DNA from: Sulfurivirga sp.
GTDB taxonomy: Bacteria; Pseudomonadota; Gammaproteobacteria; Thiomicrospirales; Thiomicrospiraceae
Assembly: GCF_015490265.1 (NCBI RefSeq)
Contig: NZ_WFYD01000035.1
Span: forward strand, 1-41,338
Direction: 5' to 3'
DNA length: 41,338 bases
This document shows, piece after piece, positions 15,994 to 23,118 of this stretch. The notes beneath the pieces are model-generated. The model saw only the letters and a program-made list of their open reading frames with translations. It was not told where the DNA came from and did not search any database. Each line of letters begins with the position of its first letter. Within the stretch, counting starts at the first letter, position 1. Position numbers and translations under genes: made by a program.

Positions 15994-17119
15994 CACCTTC
16001 GCCCTCTCCGCCTTCCATCATGCCTTTGAGGAAAATGGCTCCGAAGCTGACCACACGGGCGTCCGCATCCGGCTGCTCGCCCAGCGCCACAATGGCCCAG
16101 CGGCCATCCCGGTCGATCAGCTCCACGGGGCGGGCTTCGATGTGTTTGCCTTCGCGCACGAACACCGCCGGTGTCCCTTCCAGATCCACCACCGCGCGGT
16201 TTGGCACGCGCCAGGCGGGCGCAGGGGTGCCTTCCACAAAGTGAACGCGGATGAACTGGCCGGGCAACAGGCGGCCCTTGGCATTGTCAAAGCGCACATG
16301 CACGCTCACCCGCTGGGTTTCCGGGTCCGCCTGTCGGGCGATGTAGGCCACTTGCCCGTGGATGGGCAGGCCGTCGACGGTCACCGTCTGGCCCAGATGG
16401 ATGTTCTTCACCTCACTCACCGGCAGAGCCACATCTGCCACCACCGGTTCGATTTCGCCCACATGGGCCAGTGGTGCGTTGGCGTCCACCCGCTGGTTAC
16501 GTTCCACCTGCAGATCGAACAGCAGGCCGTCCTTGGGCGCGTGCAGAGTGAGGGTGCGCACCGGTTTTCCGCCGCCGGCCAGTGCCTTGATCTGGCCGAG
16601 GGTCAGGCCGGCATTGAGCAGGGCCTCGTAGCGGGCCAGTTTGTCGTTGCGGGCGGTTTCCAGCGCCGTACGCGCGGCCAGATACTGCTTCTGGGACAGG
16701 CTGCCGGCCTTGTAAAGGCGCTGGGCGCGCGCAAAGTTCTTCTCCGCCTGGGTCAGGCGGGCGCGGGCGTCCAGATAGGCCTGTTGCATTTGCACCAGTT
16801 CGGCGCTGTCCAGCTCGAACAGGGGTTGGCCTTGCTTCACCGGCCCGTGCACCACATGGATGCGGGCGATGCGGCCGCTGACGGGGGCGGCGACCAGATC
16901 CCGGTGCGCCAATGGAATATCCACCTGTGCCGGCCAGGCGTAGCCTTCAACCCGCGCCACCGGCTCAAAGGGGGCGAACTGCAGCCCCAGCGCCTTGACC
17001 TGTTCGGCATTCAGTTCCAGTCCGGCTGCTGCCTGATGGCCTTCTTCGGCCCAGAGGGCGGGGGCCGTGCTCAGGGTCAGCGCCAGTGCGCCAGTGATCA
17101 TCCAGTGCTTCATGTTCAT
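15986..17119 (-). CDS. RND efflux membrane fusion protein (CzcB/CusB family)
   Basis: Periplasmic adaptor of 377 residues linking the RND pump to the outer-membrane channel. It has a signal peptide (to about ALWA), a lipoyl-like segment around VAAPVSGRIARIHVVHGPVKQGQPLFEL, a coiled-coil hairpin (about 120-180) and beta-barrel parts ending with FGAIFLKGMMEGGEGEGDD. The C-terminal acidic tail may bind metal. The usual Met or His clusters of CusB or CzcB N-termini are not evident. ATG 17119 overlaps the TolC-like stop (ATGA at 17116-17119); a second in-frame ATG is at 17113. It is the second efflux gene. Confidence 0.92.
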   Translation of the reverse strand: MNMKHWMITGALALTLSTAPALWAEEGHQAAAGLELNAEQVKALGLQFAPFEPVARVEGYAWPAQVDIPLAHRDLVAAPVSGRIARIHVVHGPVKQGQPLFELDSAELVQMQQAYLDARARLTQAEKNFARAQRLYKAGSLSQKQYLAARTALETARNDKLARYEALLNAGLTLGQIKALAGGGKPVRTLTLHAPKDGLLFDLQVERNQRVDANAPLAHVGEIEPVVADVALPVSEVKNIHLGQTVTVDGLPIHGQVAYIARQADPETQRVSVHVRFDNAKGRLLPGQFIRVHFVEGTPAPAWRVPNRAVVDLEGTPAVFVREGKHIEARPVELIDRDGRWAIVALGEQPDADARVVSFGAIFLKGMMEGGEGEGDD

Positions 17120-18324
17120 TCTCCTGCCTGCTGATTCAGATTGCGGATGGCTTTGTGGACGGCCAGCTCGGCCAGCGCGGCGTTGAGGGCGGCGTCCAGC
17201 TGCGCCTGCTGGGCCAGCAGCAGATCGCGCAGGGACAGTTCGCCTTGCTGCCATGCCTGTTCGGACAGTTTCAGCGCCTCGTCGGCGGCGGCGAGCTGTG
17301 CTCTGGCGGGCGCAAGACCGGTGCGGGCCTGCTCCAGTTCGGCCTTGGCGGCAATGAGCGCCTGTTTCAGGTCCCGCTTCGCCACCGCCAGGCGGGCGGC
17401 GTTCTCCCGCCGGGTCAGCGCCGCCCCAGCCCGGCTCAGCTGCAAATCGGAGGATTTGCCCAGGGGCAGCGAAATTTCCGCCACGATCAGTGTGTCGTCC
17501 GGCGTGTTGTCGGCGCTTTCCCGTCTGGCGCCCAGATAGAGTTCGTAGTTAGGGCGGGCTTCCCATGCCGCCTTGTCCGCCTGAGCGCTGGACAGTTTCA
17601 GCTGCGCCCTGAGGTGGCGGATGCGGGGGTGGCGTTCGATGATGGCAGTCAGGTTGGAGAGATCAGCGGCCCTGGGCTGTTCATTGAGAAGCGCGGTCAG
17701 CCGCTGTTCGGTCAGAGTGATGCCCCATGCCTTGAGCAGGGCGCGGGCGGCATTGAGGCCTGCTTCCGCCGCGGCGGCGCGGGCCTGTGCCTCACTCAGG
17801 CGCTGGCGAGCCAGTGCCAGATCCAGTTTGCTGCCGGCTCCGGCGCTCACCTGGCTTTCCACCAGAGAAAAAAGGCGTTGCGCCTGTTTAAGCCGTTGAT
17901 GGGCATTGCGGGCGATCAGCGCCTTTTCCGCCACCGCATCCAGCAGGCGGCGGGCAATGCCGCGGGACTGCCAGGCCAGATACGCCTGCTGTGTCTGGCT
18001 CAGCTGGCTGAAGCTGTCGGCCAGCCTGCCATAGACCTCACCCTGATTGAGGCGCTTGAGTGGCAGGGTGAGGCCGGCTTCGAAGTTCATCACCCCTTCG
18101 CGGCCAGCGATCTGGCCGTTCTCGTGGTTGAGCGTCAGCGTGCTGTTGCCCAGCAGCGTGTCGCCGGCCGTACGGGCGTTCTGTGCCAGCGCATCATAGG
18201 CTTCGGTCAGGGTGCGTTCCGGCTGGTGCTGCAGGATGGTTCGGCTCCAGTCGGTCACCGTGTCGGCGAGGCTGAGGCCGGGCAGCAGCGCTGCGGTCAG
18301 CATCAGGGTCAGTCTGAATTTCAT
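17116..18324 (-). CDS. TolC-family outer-membrane efflux protein (CzcC-like)
   Basis: 402-residue outer-membrane channel subunit with a signal peptide (ending about LSLA, residue 20) and two long Ala/Leu/Gln-rich coiled-coil repeats, for example AEKALIARNAHQRLKQAQ and QAQLDAALNAALAEL, the two-fold structure of TolC-type channels. It is first in the pump operon. An AAGGAG ribosome-binding site precedes the ATG. Upstream are 62 bp holding a direct repeat and a -10-like site, a probable regulated promoter between the kinase gene and this one. Confidence 0.9.
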   Translation of the reverse strand: MKFRLTLMLTAALLPGLSLADTVTDWSRTILQHQPERTLTEAYDALAQNARTAGDTLLGNSTLTLNHENGQIAGREGVMNFEAGLTLPLKRLNQGEVYGRLADSFSQLSQTQQAYLAWQSRGIARRLLDAVAEKALIARNAHQRLKQAQRLFSLVESQVSAGAGSKLDLALARQRLSEAQARAAAAEAGLNAARALLKAWGITLTEQRLTALLNEQPRAADLSNLTAIIERHPRIRHLRAQLKLSSAQADKAAWEARPNYELYLGARRESADNTPDDTLIVAEISLPLGKSSDLQLSRAGAALTRRENAARLAVAKRDLKQALIAAKAELEQARTGLAPARAQLAAADEALKLSEQAWQQGELSLRDLLLAQQAQLDAALNAALAELAVHKAIRNLNQQAGE

Positions 18325-18352
18325 GGCCCACTCCTTGAGGATGTTGTGGGTC

Positions 18353-18385
18353 AGTCTATGCGGTCAAGCTGAAAGCAGGCTGAAA
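18353..18385 (-). promoter_or_regulatory. Direct-repeat operator and -10 upstream of the efflux genes
   Basis: On the minus strand TTTCAGC occurs twice (18379-18385 and 18368-18374) separated by CTGC, so the repeats are 11 bp apart, one helical turn. Nine bases further on is TAGACT (18353-18358), a plausible -10. This is the layout bound by OmpR-family regulators that replace the -35 contact. The regulator encoded at 19714-20388 is the obvious candidate. The site begins directly after the kinase stop codon. Confidence 0.55.
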
Positions 18386-18386
18386 A

Positions 18387-19724
18387 TCAGGCGGGAAAGG
18401 TGAGCGTGACCCTGAGGCCGCCGTGAGCGCTGCGGGAAAAGTCGAGCCGGGCGCCATACTGACGGGCGATGTCGCTGACCACGGCCAGCCCGATGCCGTT
18501 TTCCGAACGGCGCTCGTCCAGCCGGCGACCACGCTGACCCAGCTGAGGCAGCTGCTCATCCGGCACGCCGGGGCCGTCGTCTTCCACCGTCAGGGTGAGA
18601 GAGCCCTTATCATGCCGCAGGGTGAGCCAGACGGTATGCCGCGCCCATTTGCAGGCGTTGTCCAGCAGATTGCCCAGCAGTTCAAAGGCGTCCCCCCGCT
18701 CCAGCGGCAGGGTGGTGAGCGGGCCTGTGTCCAATTGCAGAACGCAGTCTGGATGGAGGCGCTTCAGGCTGTCGATGAGGCCAGGCAGGTCGTCGGTCAG
18801 GGAGAAGGCCGCCTCACCCAGGGTGCCGCCGGCCACCCGGGCCTGACGCAGGGTGCGTTCGCTGATCGCCTGCAGCCGCTCCGCCTGTTGGCGCAGCCCG
18901 TCACGCACCTGCGGGCAATGGTTCAGGGCCGGGTCCTCCAGCTGCTGAAAGAGCAGCTGCAGGGGCGTTTTCAGGCTGTGGGCCAGGTCGGCATTGGCGT
19001 GGCGGAAGCGTTCCAGTTGCTGGTGCAGCTGGCCGAGGGTCTCCCGCAGGGTGTCCACCAGTGGGGCCACTTCGGCGGGCAGGTCAGGGGGCGGCTCGTC
19101 GAGGACATGCGGCGACTGATGGGCCCGTGCGATGCGTCGCTGTACCTGTTGCAGCGGTGCGAAACCGGTGCGCAGCACATGACGCACCCACAGCAGCATG
19201 CCGGCGAGTGTGATGAGCGCCAGCAGGGAGAACAGCAGGTCGAAACGGTGCAGCGCCTGCTGAATGGGCATGTGGTTTTCCGCCACGAAGACGTGGATGG
19301 AATGGCCGTCGATTCGGGCGGGGGTGTGCAGCACCAGCACCTTCTCTTCGCCCCCGTCCGGTGCGGGGCCGAGGGTTTCATAGGGGTTGTCCGGTGGCGG
19401 CTGGGGCGTCCACAGGTGATAGCCGTTCAGCGAAGGCGAGGCGAGTCGCTGCCCGTCGGCTTCGACCACATAGTAGTGGCCGCTGCCCGGACGCAGGTAG
19501 ATGGATTCGATGGCGTTCTGCTGCAGCGTGAGCCGCCCCTGCTGGAAGCGCACATGACGCAGCAGCTGTTCGGTGTCGTGTTCCAGACGGGTGACCAGAT
19601 ACTGTTCCACCAGTGTATGAATCGTCCAGGTGGTCGCCCCCCATAGCAGAAGCAGCAGGGTGGTGAGTGCTGCCAGCAGTCCGATCTGCAGCCGTTGTTG
19701 CAGACTGCGGCGTTCAGCGGCCAT
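18387..19724 (-). CDS. Two-component sensor histidine kinase (PhoQ/QseC-like)
   Basis: 445-residue inner-membrane kinase. It has a first membrane segment (about 14-36), a periplasmic domain of about 120 residues (37-160), a second membrane segment (about 162-182), a HAMP-like linker, the dimerisation domain with phospho-accepting H249 in ADLAHSLKTPL, and the ATPase domain with N356 (LLGNLLDNACKW), DDGPG (382-386) and NGIGL (409-413). The HSLKTPL form is typical of PhoQ-type kinases. The start overlaps the regulator gene by 11 bp. Context suggests it senses a periplasmic metal ion and controls the efflux genes; the signal itself cannot be read from the sequence. Confidence 0.92.
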   Translation of the reverse strand: MAAERRSLQQRLQIGLLAALTTLLLLLWGATTWTIHTLVEQYLVTRLEHDTEQLLRHVRFQQGRLTLQQNAIESIYLRPGSGHYYVVEADGQRLASPSLNGYHLWTPQPPPDNPYETLGPAPDGGEEKVLVLHTPARIDGHSIHVFVAENHMPIQQALHRFDLLFSLLALITLAGMLLWVRHVLRTGFAPLQQVQRRIARAHQSPHVLDEPPPDLPAEVAPLVDTLRETLGQLHQQLERFRHANADLAHSLKTPLQLLFQQLEDPALNHCPQVRDGLRQQAERLQAISERTLRQARVAGGTLGEAAFSLTDDLPGLIDSLKRLHPDCVLQLDTGPLTTLPLERGDAFELLGNLLDNACKWARHTVWLTLRHDKGSLTLTVEDDGPGVPDEQLPQLGQRGRRLDERRSENGIGLAVVSDIARQYGARLDFSRSAHGGLRVTLTFPA

Positions 19725-20388
19725 TGTCCGTCTCCGTCAGGCGGTAGCCCTGCCCGCGCAGAGTCTGGATGCGTTCAGGGCCGATCAGTTTGCGCAGGCG
19801 GCGCACATAGACTTCCACCATGTTGGTGTCCCGTGCGTCCGGGTCGTCGGTGATCGCCTCCAGCAGGGCGAGTTTGTCCACCACCTGTCCGGGGCGGCGC
19901 ATGAGCGCGCGCAGCAGGGCGAATTCCGCCGCCGTGAGGGTGTGGAGGTGGCCGTCCACCTCCACTTCGCGCCGATCCAGATACAGGGTGAGGTCACCGG
20001 CCCGCAGCGTCTGGCCGTCGTCACTGTGGCCCAGGCGGCGCAGCAGGGCGGTGACGCGGGCCCGCAGTTCCTCGAAGTGGAACGGCTTGCCCAGATAGTC
20101 GTCGGCACCTGCTTGCAATCCCTCGACCCGCTCCTGCCAGGCGTTGCGGGCGGTGAGAATCAGCACCGGGGTGGTGTCGCTCTCGGCACGGCGGGTGCGC
20201 AGCAGTGTCAGCCCGTCGGTGCCGGGCAGCCCCAGATCCAGCAGCACCAGATCGAAATCCTGTTCACGCCAGTGCCACAGGCCGTCATCCCCGTCGGTGG
20301 CGGTGATGACTTCGTACCCCTGCGCTTCAAAGCGTTGTCTGAGGTGGGCGGCAATATCCGGTTCGTCTTCGATCAGCAGCAGGCGCAT
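19714..20388 (-). CDS. OmpR-family response regulator
   Basis: 224-residue transcription factor with a receiver domain (acidic pocket E7-D8, phospho-acceptor D51, switch T79 in LTA, K101) and a C-terminal winged-helix domain whose recognition region reads NMVEVYVRRLRKLIG. It is paired with the downstream kinase, whose start lies inside its end. It probably activates the RND efflux genes through the TTTCAGC direct repeat at 18368-18385. No copy of that repeat is seen before its own start, so autoregulation is not evident. The 241-bp gap upstream holds repeat copies C and C2. Confidence 0.94.
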   Translation of the reverse strand: MRLLLIEDEPDIAAHLRQRFEAQGYEVITATDGDDGLWHWREQDFDLVLLDLGLPGTDGLTLLRTRRAESDTTPVLILTARNAWQERVEGLQAGADDYLGKPFHFEELRARVTALLRRLGHSDDGQTLRAGDLTLYLDRREVEVDGHLHTLTAAEFALLRALMRRPGQVVDKLALLEAITDDPDARDTNMVEVYVRRLRKLIGPERIQTLRGQGYRLTETDNGR

Positions 20389-20450
20389 GGCATGTCCGGC
20401 AAGTGGAGATGGAAATATTGTGCCGCAAAGGGGCGTCGAAGTCCCGTCTC

Positions 20451-20550
20451 AATGGGGTCTCCCCCGATTTTGCAGAGTCGATTTTTCAAGCGTCCGGCTT
20501 GAGGCAGAAATAGCAGGAAAAGGCGGAGAAATGGTTGTCCAGGGACGCAG
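20451..20550 (+). repeat. Structured intergenic repeat, copy C (type 1)
   Basis: Hairpin I has GGGG-TCTC-CCCC (20454-20465) followed by GATTTT. The box TTTTGCAGAGTCG follows. Hairpin II is TCAAGC (20486-20491) with GCTTGA (20497-20502), loop GTCCG, a perfect 6-bp stem of a sequence quite different from the other copies. Further on, GCAGGAAAAGGCGG aligns with the same region of copy A. Both flanking genes lie on the opposite strand. Confidence 0.7.
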
Positions 20551-20628
20551 GAATGTTTTTGCAAGGTCGGTGTTTCGCCGCGCTGGAATGCGCGGTGAAT
20601 CGCCCTGAAAAGGCGGCTGTATGGGGGT
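20551..20628 (+). repeat. Structured intergenic repeat, copy C2 (type 1, hairpin I lost)
   Basis: The box TTTTTGCAAGGTCGGTG (20556-20572) is identical to that of copy D, but the GGGGTCTCCCC hairpin is missing before it. Hairpin II is the strongest of the family: TTCGCCGCGC (20574-20583) pairs with GCGCGGTGAA (20590-20599) over 10 positions with one G-T. It ends at the 3' end of the small gene at 20630. Confidence 0.65.
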
Positions 20629-20629
20629 T

Positions 20630-20896
20630 TCAGGTGTCTGTGTAGTAGAGACGGGCGATCAGGTCGATCAGCCGTTCCAGCTGCAGCCCGAAGGCGTTGG
20701 GCGTGTCGTCTTCATTCAGCCCCTCGGTGGCCAGCAGGTCGGACAGGGCGTCCAGCAGCCTTTCCATGGTGTCGCGGTCCAGTTGCACGCCATGTCTGTC
20801 TCCTCGCAGGGGATGGGTCTTCAGAGGCATGATGCGTGTGTTGATCAGTTCAAGCTCGCTGCTGTTCAGAGTAAGCGTTGTCCGTGCAGGGTTCAT
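20630..20896 (-). CDS. Small protein of unknown function
   Basis: 88-residue soluble protein starting MNPARTTLTLNSSELELINTRIMPLKTH and ending in a predicted helical part (TMERLLDALSDLLATEG ... QLERLIDLIARLYYTDT). No signal peptide, membrane segment, Cys pair or known motif is visible and I do not recognise the family. The start at 20896 is supported by a GGAGG ribosome-binding site 6 bases upstream; reading further upstream in frame would enter repeat DNA. The gene is bracketed by repeat pairs C/C2 and D/E, in the opposite orientation to them. Coding-like composition and the good ribosome-binding site make it probably real. Confidence 0.65.
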   Translation of the reverse strand: MNPARTTLTLNSSELELINTRIMPLKTHPLRGDRHGVQLDRDTMERLLDALSDLLATEGLNEDDTPNAFGLQLERLIDLIARLYYTDT

Positions 20897-20918
20897 GGCG
20901 TTCCTCCGGCTGCAGAAG

Positions 20919-21020
20919 ACGGGGTCTCCCCCATTTTTGCAAGGTCGGTGTTTCGTCGCGCGCCTCGACGCCGGGAAATGGTCGCAAAAAGCGGGCAAAT
21001 GGCCATTTCAGTGCGCTGGA
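20919..21020 (+). repeat. Structured intergenic repeat, copy D (type 1)
   Basis: Hairpin I GGGG-TCTC-CCCC (20921-20932) is followed by ATTTTT and the box TTTTTGCAAGGTCGG. Hairpin II has an inner stem CGTCG (20954-20958) with CGACG (20966-20970). A possible hairpin III pairs GAAATGG (20975-20981) with CCATTTC (21003-21009), at the same distance from hairpin I as in copy A. Copy E begins 102 bp later, so D-E repeats the A-B arrangement. Confidence 0.7.
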
Positions 21021-21075
21021 ACGGGGTCTCCCCTGATTTTACGGGATCGTGTGTCAGCCGCGCGGAACGGTGTCG
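21021..21075 (+). repeat. Structured intergenic repeat, copy E (type 2)
   Basis: GGGG-TCT-CCCC (21023-21033) then TG and the type-2 box ATTTTACGGGATCG. Hairpin II is weak here (GCCG with CGGT plus a nearby GGGGAAA). The element ends just before the end of the methyltransferase gene at 21089. On the minus strand the type-2 box contains TAAAAT, a possible -10 sequence. Confidence 0.6.
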
Positions 21076-21088
21076 GGGAAATGCGCCG

Positions 21089-21661
21089 TCAGGCGGGTTT
21101 TCGCGCCACCAGCCAGGCGTAGCGGCGTTTTTCGCCGTCTGTGTCTGGCAGCCAGCCTTCGCCGTGCACGTCCACCGTCCAGTCAGCGAAAACGGCAGTC
21201 AGCTCGCCGCTTTCGAGGTAGTAGTCGGGATTTTTCGGGGCGTTGGGCTGCACCGGGGCGAGGAAGGTCTGCCACAACAGCAGGCCGCCCGGCCTGACCA
21301 GCGCCCGGATGTCGTCGAAGGCGCTGCGGTCGAGCCAGCGGCTGATGGCCACCACGTCAAACTGCGCCTCGGGCCAAGGGCGCTGCTCCAGATCCACCTG
21401 CCGGGCGGTGATGGGCAGTTTGTAAGCCTGAGCATAGCGGTTGAGCAGCTCGACGGCCCGGTCGCTGATGTCCCAGGCGTCCACCTGCAGGCCGCAGCGG
21501 GCGAGAAAACGGGCGTTGCCGCCGAGGCCTGCGGCCAGATCCAGTGCCGTGCCGGTTAGCGGCAGCAGGCGGGTGTGCTGGCGCACCACCCAGGCCGGCT
21601 CGGCCAGGGTGGACAGTTCGGCGTCGCGGTATTTTTCGTTCCACTTGTCGCGAGTATGCAT
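21089..21661 (-). CDS. Class I SAM-dependent methyltransferase
   Basis: 190-residue cytoplasmic enzyme with the AdoMet-binding motif LDLAAGLGGNARFLA (about residues 40-54), an acidic residue in VDAWDISDRAVELL and a conserved ARQVDLEQRPWPEAQFDVVAISRWLDR region. It resembles small TehB-like or generic methyltransferases; the substrate is unknown. ATG 21661 lies 4 bp after the trkH stop, so it is probably translated with the potassium-transport genes. The longer upstream frame would overlap trkH and gives non-natural Ser/Pro/Trp-rich residues. The gap after it holds repeats D and E. Confidence 0.85.
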   Translation of the reverse strand: MHTRDKWNEKYRDAELSTLAEPAWVVRQHTRLLPLTGTALDLAAGLGGNARFLARCGLQVDAWDISDRAVELLNRYAQAYKLPITARQVDLEQRPWPEAQFDVVAISRWLDRSAFDDIRALVRPGGLLLWQTFLAPVQPNAPKNPDYYLESGELTAVFADWTVDVHGEGWLPDTDGEKRRYAWLVARKPA

Positions 21662-21665
21662 GGTG

Positions 21666-23117
21666 TCAGGCTTTCCAGAATGCGCGGGTGAAGATGACCA
21701 GCAGGGTGAACAGTTCGAGGCGGCCCAGCAGCATGGCGAAGGTGAGCAGCCATTTGGCCGCGTCCGGCAGGTGCTGGAAGTTGGCGCCGACTTCGCCGAG
21801 GCCGGGGCCGAGGTTGTTGAGCGTAGCGGCCACGGCGGAGAAGGCGGTGACGGTGTCCAATCCCAGCGCCATGAGCGCCAGCCCCAGCGCGCCGGAGATG
21901 AACACATAGAGGGAGAAGAAGCCCCACACGGCGGAGATGACGCTTTCGGGCACCACGCGACCGTTGAGTTTGAGCGGCATCAGCGCGTTGGGGTGGAGCA
22001 GGCGGACGATCTCGCGCAGGCCCTGCCGGTAGAGCAGCAGCACGCGGATGACCTTCATGCCGCCGCCGGTGGAACCGGCGGAACCGCCGATGAAGCTCAT
22101 CATCACCAGCATGACGGGCACGAAGGCGGGCCAGCTGAGGTAGTCGGTGCTGGCAAAGCCGGTGGTGGTGGCCAGCGAGATGGTCTGGAAGCTGGCGTAG
22201 CGCAGCGCCGTCTGCCAGTCGGGGTAGGTGTGGGTCAGCAGCAGATAGCCGGTGCTGATGAGAATGCCGGCGCTGAGCACGAAGGCGTAGGCGCGGAACT
22301 CCGGATCCAGCAGGTAGGTGCGCAGGCTCAGATGCCGCCAGGCGGTGAAGTGCAGGGCGAAATTGACCCCGGCGATGAACATGAACACCATGGCGATGGT
22401 CTCGATGGCCACGCTGTCGAAGTGGCCGATGCTGGCGTCATGGGTGGAGAAGCCGCCGATGGCCACGGTGGAGAAGGCGTGTCCGATGGCGTCGAAGGTG
22501 TTCATGCCGGCGGCCCAGTAGGCCAGTGCGCACAGGACGGTGAGGGCTACGTAGATGAGCCACAGGGTGCGTGCCGTCTCGCTGATGCGCGGGGCCAGCT
22601 TGCTGTCCTTCATGGGGCCGGGGGTTTCGGCGCGGTAGAGCTGCATGCCGCCGATGCCCAGCATGGGCAGGATGGCCACCGCCAGCACGATGATGCCCAT
22701 GCCGCCGAGCCACTGCAGCTGTTGGCGGTACCACAGAATGGCGTGGGGCAGGTCATCCAGCCCGGTCATGACAGTGGCGCCGGTGGTGGTTAGGCCGGAG
22801 AAGGATTCGAAGATGGCGTCGGTGATGCTCAGCTCCACGCCCCGGGCGAAGTGCAGCGGAATCGCACCCACCAGTCCCAGAACCGTCCAGAAGGTGATGA
22901 CCACCAGAAAGCCGTCCTTGATCTTGAGATCGGCGCGGGCATGGCGGGTGAGGTACCACAGCAGCCCGCCCACCGTAAGCGTCAGCAGCAGGGTGGCGGA
23001 AAAGGAGAACAGCGCCCCGTCGCCGTAGATGAGCGCCACCACGATCGGTGGCACCAGACTGAGACTGTAGACGGTGATCAGGATGCCGATGATTTTGAGG
23101 ATCATCTTCAGGTGCAT
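21666..23117 (-). CDS. trkH: Trk potassium uptake channel subunit TrkH
   Basis: 483-residue inner-membrane potassium-translocating subunit of the Trk system. It consists of hydrophobic helices with the four-fold pore-loop pattern of TrkH/KtrB; recognisable parts include [46 protein letters not shown] and [16 protein letters not shown]. The start ATG lies 1 bp after the trkA stop. Length matches the family (about 483). It needs TrkA, encoded just upstream, for regulation. Confidence 0.95.
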   Translation of the reverse strand: MHLKMILKIIGILITVYSLSLVPPIVVALIYGDGALFSFSATLLLTLTVGGLLWYLTRHARADLKIKDGFLVVITFWTVLGLVGAIPLHFARGVELSITDAIFESFSGLTTTGATVMTGLDDLPHAILWYRQQLQWLGGMGIIVLAVAILPMLGIGGMQLYRAETPGPMKDSKLAPRISETARTLWLIYVALTVLCALAYWAAGMNTFDAIGHAFSTVAIGGFSTHDASIGHFDSVAIETIAMVFMFIAGVNFALHFTAWRHLSLRTYLLDPEFRAYAFVLSAGILISTGYLLLTHTYPDWQTALRYASFQTISLATTTGFASTDYLSWPAFVPVMLVMMSFIGGSAGSTGGGMKVIRVLLLYRQGLREIVRLLHPNALMPLKLNGRVVPESVISAVWGFFSLYVFISGALGLALMALGLDTVTAFSAVAATLNNLGPGLGEVGANFQHLPDAAKWLLTFAMLLGRLELFTLLVIFTRAFWKA

Positions 23118-23118
23118 G

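Noticed and set aside
4745-21075. Repeats as a CRISPR array or integron attC sites
   Set aside because: Copies are few, diverged and mostly single or paired, without regular short spacers; no cas genes or integrase are present, and the hairpin layout does not show attC core sites.
21662-21907. N-terminal extension of the methyltransferase frame into trkH
   Set aside because: It gives Ser/Pro/Trp-rich low-complexity residues in a region encoding TrkH in another frame; the ATG at 21661 gives a normal methyltransferase start.
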